Positions 23,774 through 32,166 of a stretch of 64,000 nucleotides of DNA are shown piece by piece. Source of the DNA: Glycocaulis sp050485565 (GTDB lineage Bacteria; Pseudomonadota; Alphaproteobacteria; Caulobacterales; Maricaulaceae). The DNA is taken from the NCBI RefSeq assembly GCF_050485565.1, contig NZ_JBJHBQ010000001.1, positions 372,001 to 436,000 of the forward strand, read 5' to 3'. How positions within the stretch are numbered: the stretch's first letter is position 1; the number at the start of each line of letters is the position of its first letter. The notes under the pieces were generated by a model. That model did no database searches. It was not told where the DNA came from and saw only the letters and a program-made list of their open reading frames with translations. Made by a program: the position numbers and the translations under genes.

Positions 23774-25546
23774 TTACACATTATGCGCTTCAAGCCACAT
23801 GGCCAGCAGGCCGATCTGGTAGAGCTTTGATCCGCGCAGCGGGGTGATGTGTGCCTCGGGATCATCGAGCAGCCGGTCGACATAGCCGTCCTTCACGATA
23901 CCGCGCGCACGAAAACTGTCCGATGTGACCGCATCGCGGACACGCTCCAGATAGGGGCCGCGCAGATATTTCAGTGCCGGAACAGGGAAATAGCCCTTGG
24001 GCCGGTCGATAACTTCCGATGGTATCACATCACGGCCCACATCCTTGAGAATACCCTTGCCGCCTTCGGCGATCTTCAGCTCGGCCGGCACACGCGCAGC
24101 CAGCTCCACCACCTCGTAGTCGAGGAAGGGTACGCGCGCTTCCAGGCCAAAGGCCATGGTCATATTGTCCACCCGCTTGACCGGATCGTCGATCAACATG
24201 ATTTCGGTATCGATGCGCAGCGCCTTATCGATCGGGCGCTCTGCACCGGCTTGCGCAAAGTGCTGGGCGACAAATTTGCGGGCGAAATCGCCATCCGCCC
24301 AGCCTTCGTGCAACAGCTCGCCCATTTCGGCGCTATCGCGGTCGAAGAACGCCTTGGCATAGGTCTCCACCGCATCATTGGCGTCCAGCATGGGCGGATA
24401 CCAGTGATAACCGGCGAAAATCTCGTCTGCGCCCTGCCCGGACTGGACGACCTTGACGTGCTTGGAGACCTCCTCGGACAGCAGGAAAAAGCCCACGCAG
24501 TCATGGCTGGTCATCGGTTCGCTCATCGCACCAATGGCCCGCTCAAGCGCCGGCAGGGCGCGCGCGGTGTCGATACGGATCTGATGGTGATCGGTCTTGA
24601 AGCGTTTCGCGATTATGTCCGAATACTGAAATTCGTCGCCTGCTTCCTCGCCAACGCTTTCAAAGCCGATCGAGAATGTTTTCAGCCCGGTCTGCCCGGC
24701 CTCGGCCAGAAGGCCGACGATCAGCGAGCTATCAAGACCGCCCGACAGCAGCACACCAACTGGCACATCAGCGACCAGGCGGCGCTTTACCGCCAGACGC
24801 ATGGCGTCAGCGACACGCTCCTTCCATTCATCGCGCGACAGTCCGGCCTCGTCATCACGCGGGCCGAAGGGGAGCGTCCAGAATCTGCGCTCGGAGCGGG
24901 TTCCGTCCGGCTCGATCCTCAAAAGCGTGGCCGGCGGCAGCTTGCGCACGCCCCTCAATATGGTCCACGGCGCAGGAACCACGGCATGGAAGGAGAAGTA
25001 GAAGTTGAGCGCCTGTGGATCGATTGATGTATCGATATCCCCGAATGCGAGAAGCGCAGGAAGGCTCGACGCGAAGCGGAATGCCCCTTTGGTCTCGCTG
25101 TAATAGAGTGGCTTGATGCCCAGCCGGTCGCGGCCAATCAGTACACGGCCGGAATCGCGCTCAACGATTGAGAAGGCGAACATGCCGTTGAGGCGCTGAA
25201 CGAAATCCTCGCCCCAAGCATGATAACCCTTGAGCAGAACTTCCGTGTCGCCGTCGGAGAAGAACCGGTAGCCCTTTGCTTCGAGCTCGGCGCGCAGCTC
25301 CTTGTGATTATAGATACAGCCATTGAACACGGCGGACAGGCCGAGCTGCGAATCCACCATGGGCTGCTGCGCGGCGTCGGTAAGGTCGATGATCTTGAGC
25401 CGCCTGTGGCCCAAAGCGGCAGCCCCCTGAACATAGAGCCCGCCAGCATCCGGCCCGCGCGGCGTCATCCGGCCCGTGACCGCTTCCAGCGCGGAGATGT
25501 CGGCGGGTTCGCCGTCAAAACGCAATTCACCGGCAATACCGCACAT
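23774..25546 (-). CDS. asnO: N-acetylglutaminylglutamine amidotransferase (asparagine synthetase family)
   Basis: 590 residues with the AsnB architecture. An N-terminal class II glutaminase begins directly with the nucleophile in MCGIAGELRFDG, then RGPDAGGLY and SAVFNGCIYNHKELR. The synthetase domain has the P-loop VGVLLSGGLDSSLIVGLLAE and the VQSGQGADEIFAGYHWY motif. Paired with ngg it forms the carboxamide of the dipeptide osmolyte NAGGN, rather than asparagine; this rests on gene context. GAGGAGG precedes the ATG. The 249 bp upstream to csbD hold its promoter, which I could not place. Confidence 0.9.
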   Translation of the reverse strand: MCGIAGELRFDGEPADISALEAVTGRMTPRGPDAGGLYVQGAAALGHRRLKIIDLTDAAQQPMVDSQLGLSAVFNGCIYNHKELRAELEAKGYRFFSDGDTEVLLKGYHAWGEDFVQRLNGMFAFSIVERDSGRVLIGRDRLGIKPLYYSETKGAFRFASSLPALLAFGDIDTSIDPQALNFYFSFHAVVPAPWTILRGVRKLPPATLLRIEPDGTRSERRFWTLPFGPRDDEAGLSRDEWKERVADAMRLAVKRRLVADVPVGVLLSGGLDSSLIVGLLAEAGQTGLKTFSIGFESVGEEAGDEFQYSDIIAKRFKTDHHQIRIDTARALPALERAIGAMSEPMTSHDCVGFFLLSEEVSKHVKVVQSGQGADEIFAGYHWYPPMLDANDAVETYAKAFFDRDSAEMGELLHEGWADGDFARKFVAQHFAQAGAERPIDKALRIDTEIMLIDDPVKRVDNMTMAFGLEARVPFLDYEVVELAARVPAELKIAEGGKGILKDVGRDVIPSEVIDRPKGYFPVPALKYLRGPYLERVRDAVTSDSFRARGIVKDGYVDRLLDDPEAHITPLRGSKLYQIGLLAMWLEAHNV

Positions 25547-25742
25547 ACAAAATGCCTCCTCAAATCAATACTGTTGAAAAATCCGGATGATCCGCCGCAA
25601 CCGGCGATGAGTTTTCCAGATATGATGCCACAGACGAAGTTCAACCGTATGCGGCAGATCCGCAAACAGCCATGATCTCCATCGTAGACCATCTAACGCG
25701 GCACTTTCCAACGCGATCCCTGCCATCTGCCAGTTTTCTGAC

Positions 25743-25767
25743 GGAACTGCCCGGCATGAGCGGCGTT
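25743..25767 (+). promoter_or_regulatory. EcfG-type promoter of csbD
   Basis: GGAAC (25743-25747), 16 bp, CGTT (25764-25767): an exact match to the EcfG general-stress consensus, 28 bp before the csbD start codon. Confidence 0.82.
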
Positions 25768-25795
25768 TACCGACGGGGCGCGAAAGGAGAACGAG

Positions 25796-25981
25796 ATGAA
25801 TTCCGACGAGATCAAGGGCAAGTGGAAGCAGCTGACCGGCGACATCAAGAGCCGCTGGGGCAAGCTAACGGATGACGACCTGGAACAAATTGACGGCGAG
25901 AAGGACAAGCTCGTCGGCAAGTTACAGGAGCGCTACGGGAAGACTCGCGAAGAAGCGGAGAGGGAACTGGAAAACTGGTAG
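25796..25981 (+). CDS. CsbD family stress protein
   Basis: 61 residues, highly charged and helical: NSDEIKGKWKQLTGDIKSRW, then DGEKDKLVGKLQERYGKTREEAE. This matches the CsbD family of small general-stress proteins with unknown biochemical role. AAAGGAGA precedes the ATG at good spacing. An exact EcfG promoter lies just upstream and phyR/nepR/ecfG are 3-4 kb away, so stress induction is expected. It is followed by a strong GC palindrome. Confidence 0.9.
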   Translation: MNSDEIKGKWKQLTGDIKSRWGKLTDDDLEQIDGEKDKLVGKLQERYGKTREEAERELENW

Positions 25982-26014
25982 TTTTCCCGCTCTGACAGCC
26001 ATCACATTGGTGCT

Positions 26015-26037
26015 GCGCCCGCCGGTCCGGCGGGCGC
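26015..26037 (+). terminator. GC palindrome after csbD, probable hairpin
   Basis: GCGCCCGCCGG-T-CCGGCGGGCGC is an 11-bp inverted repeat around one base, 34 bp after the csbD stop. No T-run follows, so it may act as an RNA-stabilising hairpin rather than a full terminator. Confidence 0.5.
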
Positions 26038-26054
26038 AATGCGTTGCGCCAACC

Positions 26055-26080
26055 GGAACCGGGCTCCGCGCCGAAACGTA
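26055..26080 (+). promoter_or_regulatory. Near-consensus EcfG promoter of the Crp/Fnr gene
   Basis: GGAAC (26055-26059), 17 bp, CGTA (26077-26080), one base off the consensus, 54 bp before the start codon at 26135. Confidence 0.45.
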
Positions 26081-26134
26081 TATCTTAAGGTTGCCTGGGC
26101 CGCTGCGCGAGCGATCACAACGGAGACCTCCCTG

Positions 26135-26887
26135 ATGACAAGCCCACTCATCTTGCGCCTGCGCCAATACGGCAAGCTGGGAGATCCAGCCGCCCAAGCG
26201 CTGCTCGCCTGCAGAAAGCACAACCGCCTGGTGGAGCCGGGGCACTGCCTGATTCAGCAGGCAGAGAAGACTGACATGCTGTTCTGGATCGAAAGCGGCT
26301 GGGCAATGCGTCACCGCAATCTCGCTAATGGACGGCGCCAGATACTCAACCTTCTGCTGCCGGGCGATATTTGCGACCTTCAGGGTCTGGTCGATACGCG
26401 CGCCGACCATTCGGTGACAGCGATGACCGCGGCGATGGTCTGCGAGGTCGAACCTGACCGGTTTCTCGATCTGCTCAATGCCGACCCCGAAATTGCGGCC
26501 TCGCTGCTCTGGAGCGTCGTCCAGGAGGAAGGCATATTGCGCGAACACATTGTCCGTATCGGCCGCAGGAGCGCGCGGGTGCGCCTCGCCCACCTTCTGC
26601 TCGAGCTGGTCCGCCGGCAGGCGCTCGGGGGCGGCCCCAGTGACGGCCTTATCGAGGTTCCCGTTACCCGCGAGGTGATGGCTGACTGTCTGGGTCTGAC
26701 GCCAGTGCATGTGTCGCGTACACTGAGCGAATTGCGCCGTATGAGTCTGGTCGAGCTGCAGCCGCGCGGCCGGTTGCGGATCACGGACATCGACACTCTG
26801 GCGCGCGAAGCCGATTACGATACGCGATATCTGCATCTGGCCCGGCCGGGTCATGTGCTGGACCGGGCAGGTGCCGGGCAGGCGTGA
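26135..26887 (+). CDS. Crp/Fnr family transcriptional regulator
   Basis: 250 residues. An N-terminal cyclic-nucleotide-binding-like beta-roll (~20-140) carries EPGHCLIQQAEKTDMLFWI and ILNLLLPGDICDLQGL. A winged helix (~160-240) carries EVPVTREVMADCLGLTPVHV-SRTLSELRRM. The set of four Fnr cluster cysteines is not present, so a CNB-type or orphan signal is more likely than oxygen sensing. The start at 26135 has GGAGA 8-10 bp upstream; the frame is open further but without a ribosome site. It stands between csbD and other stress genes, behind a near-consensus EcfG promoter. Confidence 0.82.
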   Translation: MTSPLILRLRQYGKLGDPAAQALLACRKHNRLVEPGHCLIQQAEKTDMLFWIESGWAMRHRNLANGRRQILNLLLPGDICDLQGLVDTRADHSVTAMTAAMVCEVEPDRFLDLLNADPEIAASLLWSVVQEEGILREHIVRIGRRSARVRLAHLLLELVRRQALGGGPSDGLIEVPVTREVMADCLGLTPVHVSRTLSELRRMSLVELQPRGRLRITDIDTLAREADYDTRYLHLARPGHVLDRAGAGQA

Positions 26888-26984
26888 TGCCGGGCACATA
26901 ACTCATGTTAGCGCGCCGTGCGCGCGCAATTGTTAAGGGAAGTGGGCGTTACACAAAGGAGGAGGCGGCAATGCCGCCAGCCTC

Positions 26985-27410
26985 ATGTCCATTTCAAAAC
27001 TGCCACTCGCCGTCCGGCTGCACCGGTATGGTTTCCTGCTCTCGGCCGACCTTGTGTCTGCGGGACGCGCGCTGAATGCGCTACTGGCCGCCACCCCGGC
27101 CAACGACACCCTTACCCACACCGCCAGCCGTGAGCGCGAGCTGTTTCGCCGATTGACGTGCGAGCTGCAGCAGGCCAGGCCCCGGCCAAAGACCAATCTT
27201 CGCATTCTTCCGTCTTCGGTCCCGGTCAGTCCTGCCTCGTTTGCCGCCGCGCTGTGGGGGCTGCCCTTCACCGCGCGCGCGACGGTTTTGCTGGTCTGCG
27301 TGGAGGGGTATTCGCTGACCGAGGCTGCGTTCATCGTGAATTTGCCCTTGCACCGGGCCGAGGATTTCATGCTGAGCGGGATCTCCGCCCTGCAACCGGA
27401 TCTGGAATGA
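26985..27410 (+). CDS. Stand-alone PhyR-like sigma domain protein
   Basis: 141 residues. The C-terminal half, LWGLPFTARATVLLVCVEGY then SLTEAAFIVNLPLHRAEDF, resembles the sigma4-like part of PhyR from this window (ITPLHRQVMLLTSVEGFSLE then DAATIMRISTEQAENALL). The N-terminal LPLAVRLHRYGFLLSAD may match the sigma2-like start of PhyR. No receiver domain follows, and DNA-contact residues of a true sigma factor are not obvious. It could bind NepR or mimic a sigma factor; this is inference. GGAGGAGG lies about 20 bp before the ATG, farther than normal, but no nearer in-frame start exists. Confidence 0.6.
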   Translation: MSISKLPLAVRLHRYGFLLSADLVSAGRALNALLAATPANDTLTHTASRERELFRRLTCELQQARPRPKTNLRILPSSVPVSPASFAAALWGLPFTARATVLLVCVEGYSLTEAAFIVNLPLHRAEDFMLSGISALQPDLE

Positions 27411-27414
27411 CAAA

Positions 27415-27442
27415 GGCCCCCGCGCATTACTGCACGGGGGCC
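27415..27442. terminator. Hairpin between convergent genes
   Basis: GGCCCCCG (27415-27422) pairs with CGGGGGCC (27435-27442) across a 12-nt loop in the 56-bp gap between two convergent stress genes. There is no T-run. Confidence 0.5.
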
Positions 27443-27466
27443 CAGACTGTCAGCACAACGCGCTAT

Positions 27467-28246
27467 CTAGAAGGCGTCATCATCTGACGTAAGGCGCTCG
27501 ATATCGGTTTCGGTGACCGACCGGGCATGAACTTCCCAGCCATCACCATTGTGCTCGAGCGACAGGCTGGAAAAGGCGATCCGGCCCGTTTCACCCAGCA
27601 TGTTGAAGAAGCCGCTATCGCGGACGACCGCATACTCGGCCTGGCCATCGGCGCTCAGTTCAACATCACGGATTACGGCAATCGCTTCGCCATTGGCACC
27701 GTGAACCTCGGCGCCGGACAGGTCAGAATAATAGAGCGCGGTGTCAGACCGCTCCTCGACCAGTTCCAGCGACATGGTGGAGCGATCACCATCGGCAACT
27801 GCCTCCATGTCCGCTTCCGTCACGTTTGCCACAACGGTGATTTCACCGTCATCGGCATCGTGGGTGATCGTGGCGGAAACCGCATCGACCTGAACCTCGT
27901 CACCGAACACGCCCAGAAAGCCGCCATGGGCGACAATGATCGCCTCGACCTCGCCTTGCGTGCTCATGCGCAGATCACGGATGGGGGCAGAGCCACCATC
28001 ATATTCAAGGTCGGTCGATGTCAGGGTGCGGGCCGTCAGACGGGTGCGGTCGGGCATGATGGCGCTGCCCAGAGCATCGCCGGTTTCAGACGCCCAGTCG
28101 CCGGCATCCTCGGCGCGGTCATCGGCCCACTCGCGGGCTTCCTGCGTGCGGTCCGGGCTTCCGGCCGGCGGCTCGCCAGCCAGTGCCACGGGCGAAAGCA
28201 GCGCGCCACCGGCAATAATCGTGCATGTTTTCAGAAACATTTTCAT
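27467..28246 (-). CDS. Exported PRC-barrel-like protein
   Basis: 259 residues starting MKMFLKTCTIIAGGALLSPV with a Sec signal peptide ending near ALAGE. A charged helix (REWADDRAEDAGDWASETGD) follows. Then come two similar repeats of about 80 residues with PRC-barrel character: APIRDLRMSTQGEVEAIIVA with GGFLGVFGDEVQVD, and EAIAVIRDVELSADGQAEYA with SGFFNMLGETGRIAFSSL. The start at 28244-28246 follows GGAGGT. The protein is acidic and periplasmic. Stress control is suggested by the upstream EcfG-like site and the location. Molecular role unknown. Confidence 0.72.
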   Translation of the reverse strand: MKMFLKTCTIIAGGALLSPVALAGEPPAGSPDRTQEAREWADDRAEDAGDWASETGDALGSAIMPDRTRLTARTLTSTDLEYDGGSAPIRDLRMSTQGEVEAIIVAHGGFLGVFGDEVQVDAVSATITHDADDGEITVVANVTEADMEAVADGDRSTMSLELVEERSDTALYYSDLSGAEVHGANGEAIAVIRDVELSADGQAEYAVVRDSGFFNMLGETGRIAFSSLSLEHNGDGWEVHARSVTETDIERLTSDDDAF

Positions 28247-28289
28247 GTCTACCTCCATTGCATCGGGAGTCAAAAGCTCCTAGGTAGAC

Positions 28290-28315
28290 AACTGCGCCCT
28301 CTACGAATCTGTTCC
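28290..28315 (-). promoter_or_regulatory. Near-consensus EcfG promoter of the PRC-barrel gene
   Basis: Reading leftward, GGAAC (28311-28315), 17 bp, AGTT (28290-28293), one base off CGTT, 44 bp before the start codon. Confidence 0.5.
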
Positions 28316-28389
28316 GGATTTAATCAAAAAAAGCAGGCCACAATCTATGTTATGGCCTGCCTTGAATGGTGCGTGAAATTTCAACCAAG

Positions 28390-28563
28390 TTACACTGGCG
28401 GGCGTCCCCGGAATGCCTGAATGATGGCAGACAGAACCGCCAGACCCAGCGCGATGACAAACAGCACCTGCGCAATTGTCGCGGCCGCGCCGGCGAGCGT
28501 CATGAAGCCCAGAACCGCGCATATGATGGCGATGATCAGGAAAAGCAGTGCCCAGCCAAACAT
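28390..28563 (-). CDS. DUF1328-family small membrane protein
   Basis: 57 residues: MFGWALLFLIIAIICAVLGF, then a short GAAATIAQVLFVIALGLAVL helix and a basic tail FRGRPPV. Two membrane helices and the MFGWALLFLIIA start are typical of the DUF1328 (YtjA) family. AGGAA lies about 8 bp before the ATG. It starts 18 bp after the phyR stop, so it is read with phyR from the EcfG promoter. Such peptides are common near general stress genes; their function is unknown. Confidence 0.83.
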   Translation of the reverse strand: MFGWALLFLIIAIICAVLGFMTLAGAAATIAQVLFVIALGLAVLSAIIQAFRGRPPV

Positions 28564-28581
28564 GGTCGTGTTCCTTCCAGA

Positions 28582-29352
28582 TCAGGATGCTTCAGCCGGC
28601 TCGGCGGCAAAGAACAGGGCCTGACTGATGGTCGCGGCCACCGTTTCCGGCATGAAGGGTTTGGTGATGAGATAGGTCGGCTCCGGACGTTCCCCCGTCA
28701 GCAAGCGCTCAGGATAGGCGGTGATGAAGATCACCGGGACATCCTGTCCGGAAAGGATGTCACGTACGGCGTCGATGCCCGAGGAATTGTCTGCCAGCTG
28801 AATATCGGCGAGAACAAGGCCCGGGCGGTGCTGGGCTGCCTTCTGTACCGCCTCGCCGCGTGTGCGGGCGGTGTCGCAGACCCGGTGGCCAAGGCGCTCG
28901 ACCACGGTTGCCAGATCAAGCGCGATGATCGGCTCGTCCTCAATGATGAGCACAGATGTCGCCAGGCCCTGCTCCAGCTCTTTCTGCGCGCTGAGAAGGG
29001 CGTTTTCGGCCTGCTCCGTGCTGATACGCATGATGGTGGCCGCGTCCTCAAGGCTGAAGCCCTCTACCGAGGTCAGCAGCATCACCTGACGGTGCAGCGG
29101 GGTAATCTCCGACAGGCGCCGGTCGAGGCTCGATGCCGGATCTGCGCCGCCTGAGCTGTCCCAGGTCGCATGAAAAAGCTGATAGAGTGCAATCTTGGGG
29201 CTTTGATCGCGGTCAAAGCCCTGCGGGTTGGCCAGAACGGCTTCCAGACAGGCGCGCACATAGGCGTCCCCGCTCGCCTGCGACCCGGTCAGAATACGGG
29301 CATAACGCCGCAAATAGGGAAGATGCGGGCGAATAGCGTTTGAAAAACTCAT
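28582..29352 (-). CDS. phyR: General stress response regulator PhyR (sigma-like domain plus receiver)
   Basis: Anti-anti-sigma factor: when phosphorylated it binds NepR and frees EcfG. The 256 residues contain a sigma-like domain (~1-125: IRPHLPYLRRYARILTGSQ, then ITPLHRQVMLLTSVEGFSLE) and a C-terminal receiver (~135-250). The receiver has acidic IIEDEPIIALDL, phosphoacceptor aspartate in LVLADIQLADNSSGID, FITAYPE and TKPF. The order sigma-like then receiver defines the family. The ATG at 29350-29352 is preceded by GGAGAC; a longer frame upstream is rejected because it covers the promoter. Divergent from nepR-ecfG. Confidence 0.96.
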   Translation of the reverse strand: MSFSNAIRPHLPYLRRYARILTGSQASGDAYVRACLEAVLANPQGFDRDQSPKIALYQLFHATWDSSGGADPASSLDRRLSEITPLHRQVMLLTSVEGFSLEDAATIMRISTEQAENALLSAQKELEQGLATSVLIIEDEPIIALDLATVVERLGHRVCDTARTRGEAVQKAAQHRPGLVLADIQLADNSSGIDAVRDILSGQDVPVIFITAYPERLLTGERPEPTYLITKPFMPETVAATISQALFFAAEPAEAS

Positions 29353-29381
29353 CAGTCTCCTCCGGACGAAACTCTTATGAT

Positions 29382-29407
29382 AACGCGCGTTCTGCAGAAC
29401 CGGTTCC
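29382..29407 (-). promoter_or_regulatory. EcfG-type promoter of phyR
   Basis: Reading leftward, GGAAC (29403-29407), 17 bp, CGTT (29382-29385): exact consensus, 30 bp before the phyR start codon. Gives positive feedback on the response. Confidence 0.85.
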
Positions 29408-29437
29408 GCCAACACCGATCAAATGCAGCAAAGCGGC

Positions 29438-29462
29438 GGAACCGGTTCCTCACCGGCGCGTT
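29438..29462 (+). promoter_or_regulatory. EcfG-type promoter of nepR-ecfG
   Basis: GGAAC (29438-29442), 16 bp, CGTT (29459-29462): exact consensus, 90 bp before nepR. Both copies are followed by CGGTTC, giving the back-to-back promoters a shared GGAACCGGTTC core. Confidence 0.85.
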
Positions 29463-29552
29463 GTCTGCCTCAAGAGGAATAATACGCTATGATGGTCCAC
29501 ATGCGATGAGGGGTCGGCTTTCCGCCGCGTAGCGCAGCCGCAAAGAGCAAGT

Positions 29553-29765
29553 ATGAGTGCAATGAACAAGTCTGACGACAAACCGGATGCGCAGGCGGTC
29601 AAGAGCCGTCAGCGTGTCATAGGTGCGCGCCTGCAGGCGGTATACGACGATGTCGTCCGCCAGGGCGTGCCGGACGATTTTGAGCAGATGCTGGCTGCTC
29701 TCGACGAGCTGGAGGAGCAGCCCGGCGCCACGCCGGGTAGCGGCTCCCGCGGAAATGAGGGCTGA
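29553..29765 (+). CDS. nepR: Anti-sigma factor NepR
   Basis: 70-residue inhibitor of EcfG. The family core of two helices is clear: QRVIGARLQAVYDDVVRQ, then VPDDFEQMLAALDELEEQ. The N-terminus (MSAMNKSDDKPDAQ) and the glycine-rich tail are unstructured in appearance, as in other NepR proteins. ecfG follows after 3 bp, the usual coupling of anti-sigma and sigma factor. An EcfG promoter upstream makes the pair self-controlled. Confidence 0.93.
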   Translation: MSAMNKSDDKPDAQAVKSRQRVIGARLQAVYDDVVRQGVPDDFEQMLAALDELEEQPGATPGSGSRGNEG

Positions 29766-29768
29766 CAC

Positions 29769-30392
29769 ATGGTTGGCCCGCAATGCGATACAGCTGCGGA
29801 CGCGCCTGCAGAGCCCCTGCCCGTCGCCGAATTCAAGCGGGAAATGGCCGAGGCAATCCCCTATATGCGCGCCTTCGCGCGGTCGCTGACGGGCGACGAC
29901 AGCGCTGCAGACGATCTGACCCAGGATGCGCTGATGAAAGCGTGGAATGCGCGCAAACGCTTCCGCGCGGGGTCAAACTTCCGTGCATGGATATTCACGA
30001 TCGTGCGCAACCAGTTTTACTCCAATTGCAGGCGGAGCTGGCGCCAGGTGGCCTGGGATCAGGAACAGGCAGACCGGACGCTGACGGGGCCCTCGTCGAT
30101 GAATGGCGTGATGGAACTGGACGAGACACGCCGTGCGCTGCTGGAACTGCCTGACGATCAGCGCGAGGCGATCATTCTCGTCGGTGCAGGCGGCTTTTCC
30201 TATGAAGAGGCCGCTAGCATATGTGGCTGCGCCATCGGCACGGTGAAAAGCCGGGTAAGCCGGGCGCGGGCAGCGCTCGCCGCCATTCTGGAGTCCGGCC
30301 CCAGGCAGCGTTCGGCGGGCGACGAGATCAAGCCTTCCCAATCGGCAGAACTCATCATGGCAGAGGTGAAATCCCTCACTTCGGGGGCCTGA
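29769..30392 (+). CDS. ecfG: General stress ECF sigma factor EcfG
   Basis: 207 residues. Region 2 has MRAFARSLTGDDSAADDLTQ with DALMKAWNARKRFRAGSNFR and AWIFTIVRNQFYS. Region 4 has LLELPDDQREAIILVGAGGF and YEEAASICGCAIGTVKSRVS. This is the EcfG (ECF15) pattern. It directs transcription from GGAAC-16/17-CGTT promoters, several of which lie within 4 kb. It follows nepR by 3 bp and slightly precedes the sensor kinase gene, which starts just behind its stop. Confidence 0.95.
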   Translation: MVGPQCDTAADAPAEPLPVAEFKREMAEAIPYMRAFARSLTGDDSAADDLTQDALMKAWNARKRFRAGSNFRAWIFTIVRNQFYSNCRRSWRQVAWDQEQADRTLTGPSSMNGVMELDETRRALLELPDDQREAIILVGAGGFSYEEAASICGCAIGTVKSRVSRARAALAAILESGPRQRSAGDEIKPSQSAELIMAEVKSLTSGA

Positions 30393-30397
30393 CGCAC

Positions 30398-32149
30398 TTG
30401 CTCGGGGGGTTATCGGAAGCTCTGGAGAACGGATCGCGCAGAGGGCTGCGTGTCCAGCTGCTTGCCGTTCTCACCCTGGCGCTTACGCCCATGCTTCTCC
30501 TGTCGAGCGTGCAGGGCATCATGGAGTATGAGCAGCAGCGCCAGCGTGAGATCGACCGGCTTCACACCGCTGCACTGGCGGCATCGGAAGCGATCACGGC
30601 GGCATTCTCACGCGCCGACGGCAAGGCAGGGGCGATTGCGTCCTGGTCTTTCGCCCTGATGGATGATCCGGTTGCGTGTGTCAGGACGCTGCAGCACATG
30701 ACGCAGGCCGACATCACCGTCTCCAATATCGCGGTTCTGGACGCCGATGGCGAGCTTATCTGTTCGGCGGTGCCCCCCTCCGGCTCGGAGCGCAATTTCA
30801 GCTCGCGTGACTGGTTCCAGGCCCTGCGTGAGGGTGCCGACCGGACCCATAGTGACGTCGTTTTCGGCAGCATATCCCAGCGCCAGGTCGTCCTGACAGT
30901 GCGCCGCCTGCGTGCACGCCCGGATGCTGACGGCACCGATCCCGACACGTTCGCTGGTGTGGTCGCCGTGGCGACAGACATGGACGCTGCTGCCCGGCTG
31001 GTGCGGCGCGAGCGGCTGGGCACCGACGCCCAGATTGCCCTTATCAGCCGGCAGGGCGCGCTGAAGCTGGAAGGCAGTACCATCAATGATGATGTGTTTG
31101 AGAACGTTGCTGTCGGCACGCTTCTCGAACAGGCCCGGCCCGGCGAGGCTATCCGCGCGCAAGGCACAGGCGTGCGCTCAGACTATGAGGTGATCGTCGC
31201 ATCGCTGCTCCCGGAACGGCTCGGCGTTGCAATCGCTGCGCCCGCGCGCGTGTTCGAAAGCTGGAGCGGTGTCAGCGTCATCAGCACATTTGCCATCCCT
31301 GCCCTGATGACATTGCTGGTGCTGGTGTGCGTCTGGGTGGCGGTGGATTACTTCATTCTGCGCTGGCTGACCTATTTGCAGCGCATTGCGCAGCTTTATG
31401 CTGCCGGACGGCTCGACCTTGTTCCCCAGCGCGCGCGCAAGGCGCCGCGCGAAGTGGCAAGGCTCGCCGCCGTCATGGAGCAGATGGCCGCCTCGCTGGA
31501 TGAACAGCGCACCGAACTGGCCGAAGCGGTCGATCAGCGCTCCGGCCTGCTTCGCGAGATCCATCACCGCGTGAAGAACAATCTTCAGGTCATTGTGAGC
31601 CTTCTCAATCTGCAGTCGGGCCGGATAAGCGACCCGGCGGCCGCCGAAGCGCTGATGGATGCCAGGCGGCGGATCAACGCGCTCGCCCTTGTTCATCGCA
31701 GCCTCTACGAGACTGATGATCTGCGCTTTATCGAAATTGCTCCCTTCCTGAAGGATCTGATCCATAACCTCGCTGAGGTGCTGGGCGGCCATGACAGCAA
31801 TATCAGCGTGGAGATCGAGTGTGAGGAGCTGGCGCTTAGCCCCGACCAGGCTGCGCCCATGGCCCTGTTTGTGACCGAAGCGGTTACAAACGCCTTCAAA
31901 CATGCCTTTGCGGGCAGGGATTCCGGCAGGATCGTCGTGCGCCTGATCTGCGGTGATGACGATCAGTGCGAAATTGCCATTGGCGACAATGGCAATGGCG
32001 CATCCCCGCAAGCGGGAACAGGCACTGGCTCATCGCTGATGAATGCCTTTGCCCAGCAGCTGGGCGGCCAGTTCACGACACGGGTCAGCGCGCTTGGCGG
32101 GTATGAAGCGGCTGTCGCCTTCCCGGTCAGCAAGAGCTGGGACAACTGA
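30398..32149 (+). CDS. Membrane sensor histidine kinase, HWE/HisKA_2 type, of the stress locus
   Basis: About 583 residues. TM1 (VQLLAVLTLALTPMLLL) lies near residue 25. A ~240-residue periplasmic sensor follows, probably a double Cache (CSAVPPSGSERNFSSRDWFQ), then TM2 (ALMTLLVLVCVWVAV) and a HAMP-like linker (RIAQLYAAGRLDLVPQRA). The kinase core has HisKA_2 LREIHHRVKNNLQVIVSLLN with the phospho-histidine and an ATPase N-box LFVTEAVTNAFKHAFAG. This type normally phosphorylates PhyR. No ATG fits; TTG 30398 after a GGGGG is the best start, overlapping nothing and 5 bp behind the ecfG stop, but the start is uncertain. Confidence 0.85.
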   Translation: MLGGLSEALENGSRRGLRVQLLAVLTLALTPMLLLSSVQGIMEYEQQRQREIDRLHTAALAASEAITAAFSRADGKAGAIASWSFALMDDPVACVRTLQHMTQADITVSNIAVLDADGELICSAVPPSGSERNFSSRDWFQALREGADRTHSDVVFGSISQRQVVLTVRRLRARPDADGTDPDTFAGVVAVATDMDAAARLVRRERLGTDAQIALISRQGALKLEGSTINDDVFENVAVGTLLEQARPGEAIRAQGTGVRSDYEVIVASLLPERLGVAIAAPARVFESWSGVSVISTFAIPALMTLLVLVCVWVAVDYFILRWLTYLQRIAQLYAAGRLDLVPQRARKAPREVARLAAVMEQMAASLDEQRTELAEAVDQRSGLLREIHHRVKNNLQVIVSLLNLQSGRISDPAAAEALMDARRRINALALVHRSLYETDDLRFIEIAPFLKDLIHNLAEVLGGHDSNISVEIECEELALSPDQAAPMALFVTEAVTNAFKHAFAGRDSGRIVVRLICGDDDQCEIAIGDNGNGASPQAGTGTGSSLMNAFAQQLGGQFTTRVSALGGYEAAVAFPVSKSWDN

Positions 32150-32166
32150 CCGCTCCGGGCTTGCGC

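Noticed and set aside
23774..25546. Plain asparagine synthetase AsnB
   Set aside because: Coupling to the GNAT/ATP-grasp synthetase and the M42 peptidase identifies the NAGGN pathway instead.
30221..30397. N-terminal extension of the histidine kinase into ecfG
   Set aside because: The stretch is an out-of-frame reading of ecfG; TM1 of the kinase begins after the ecfG stop.
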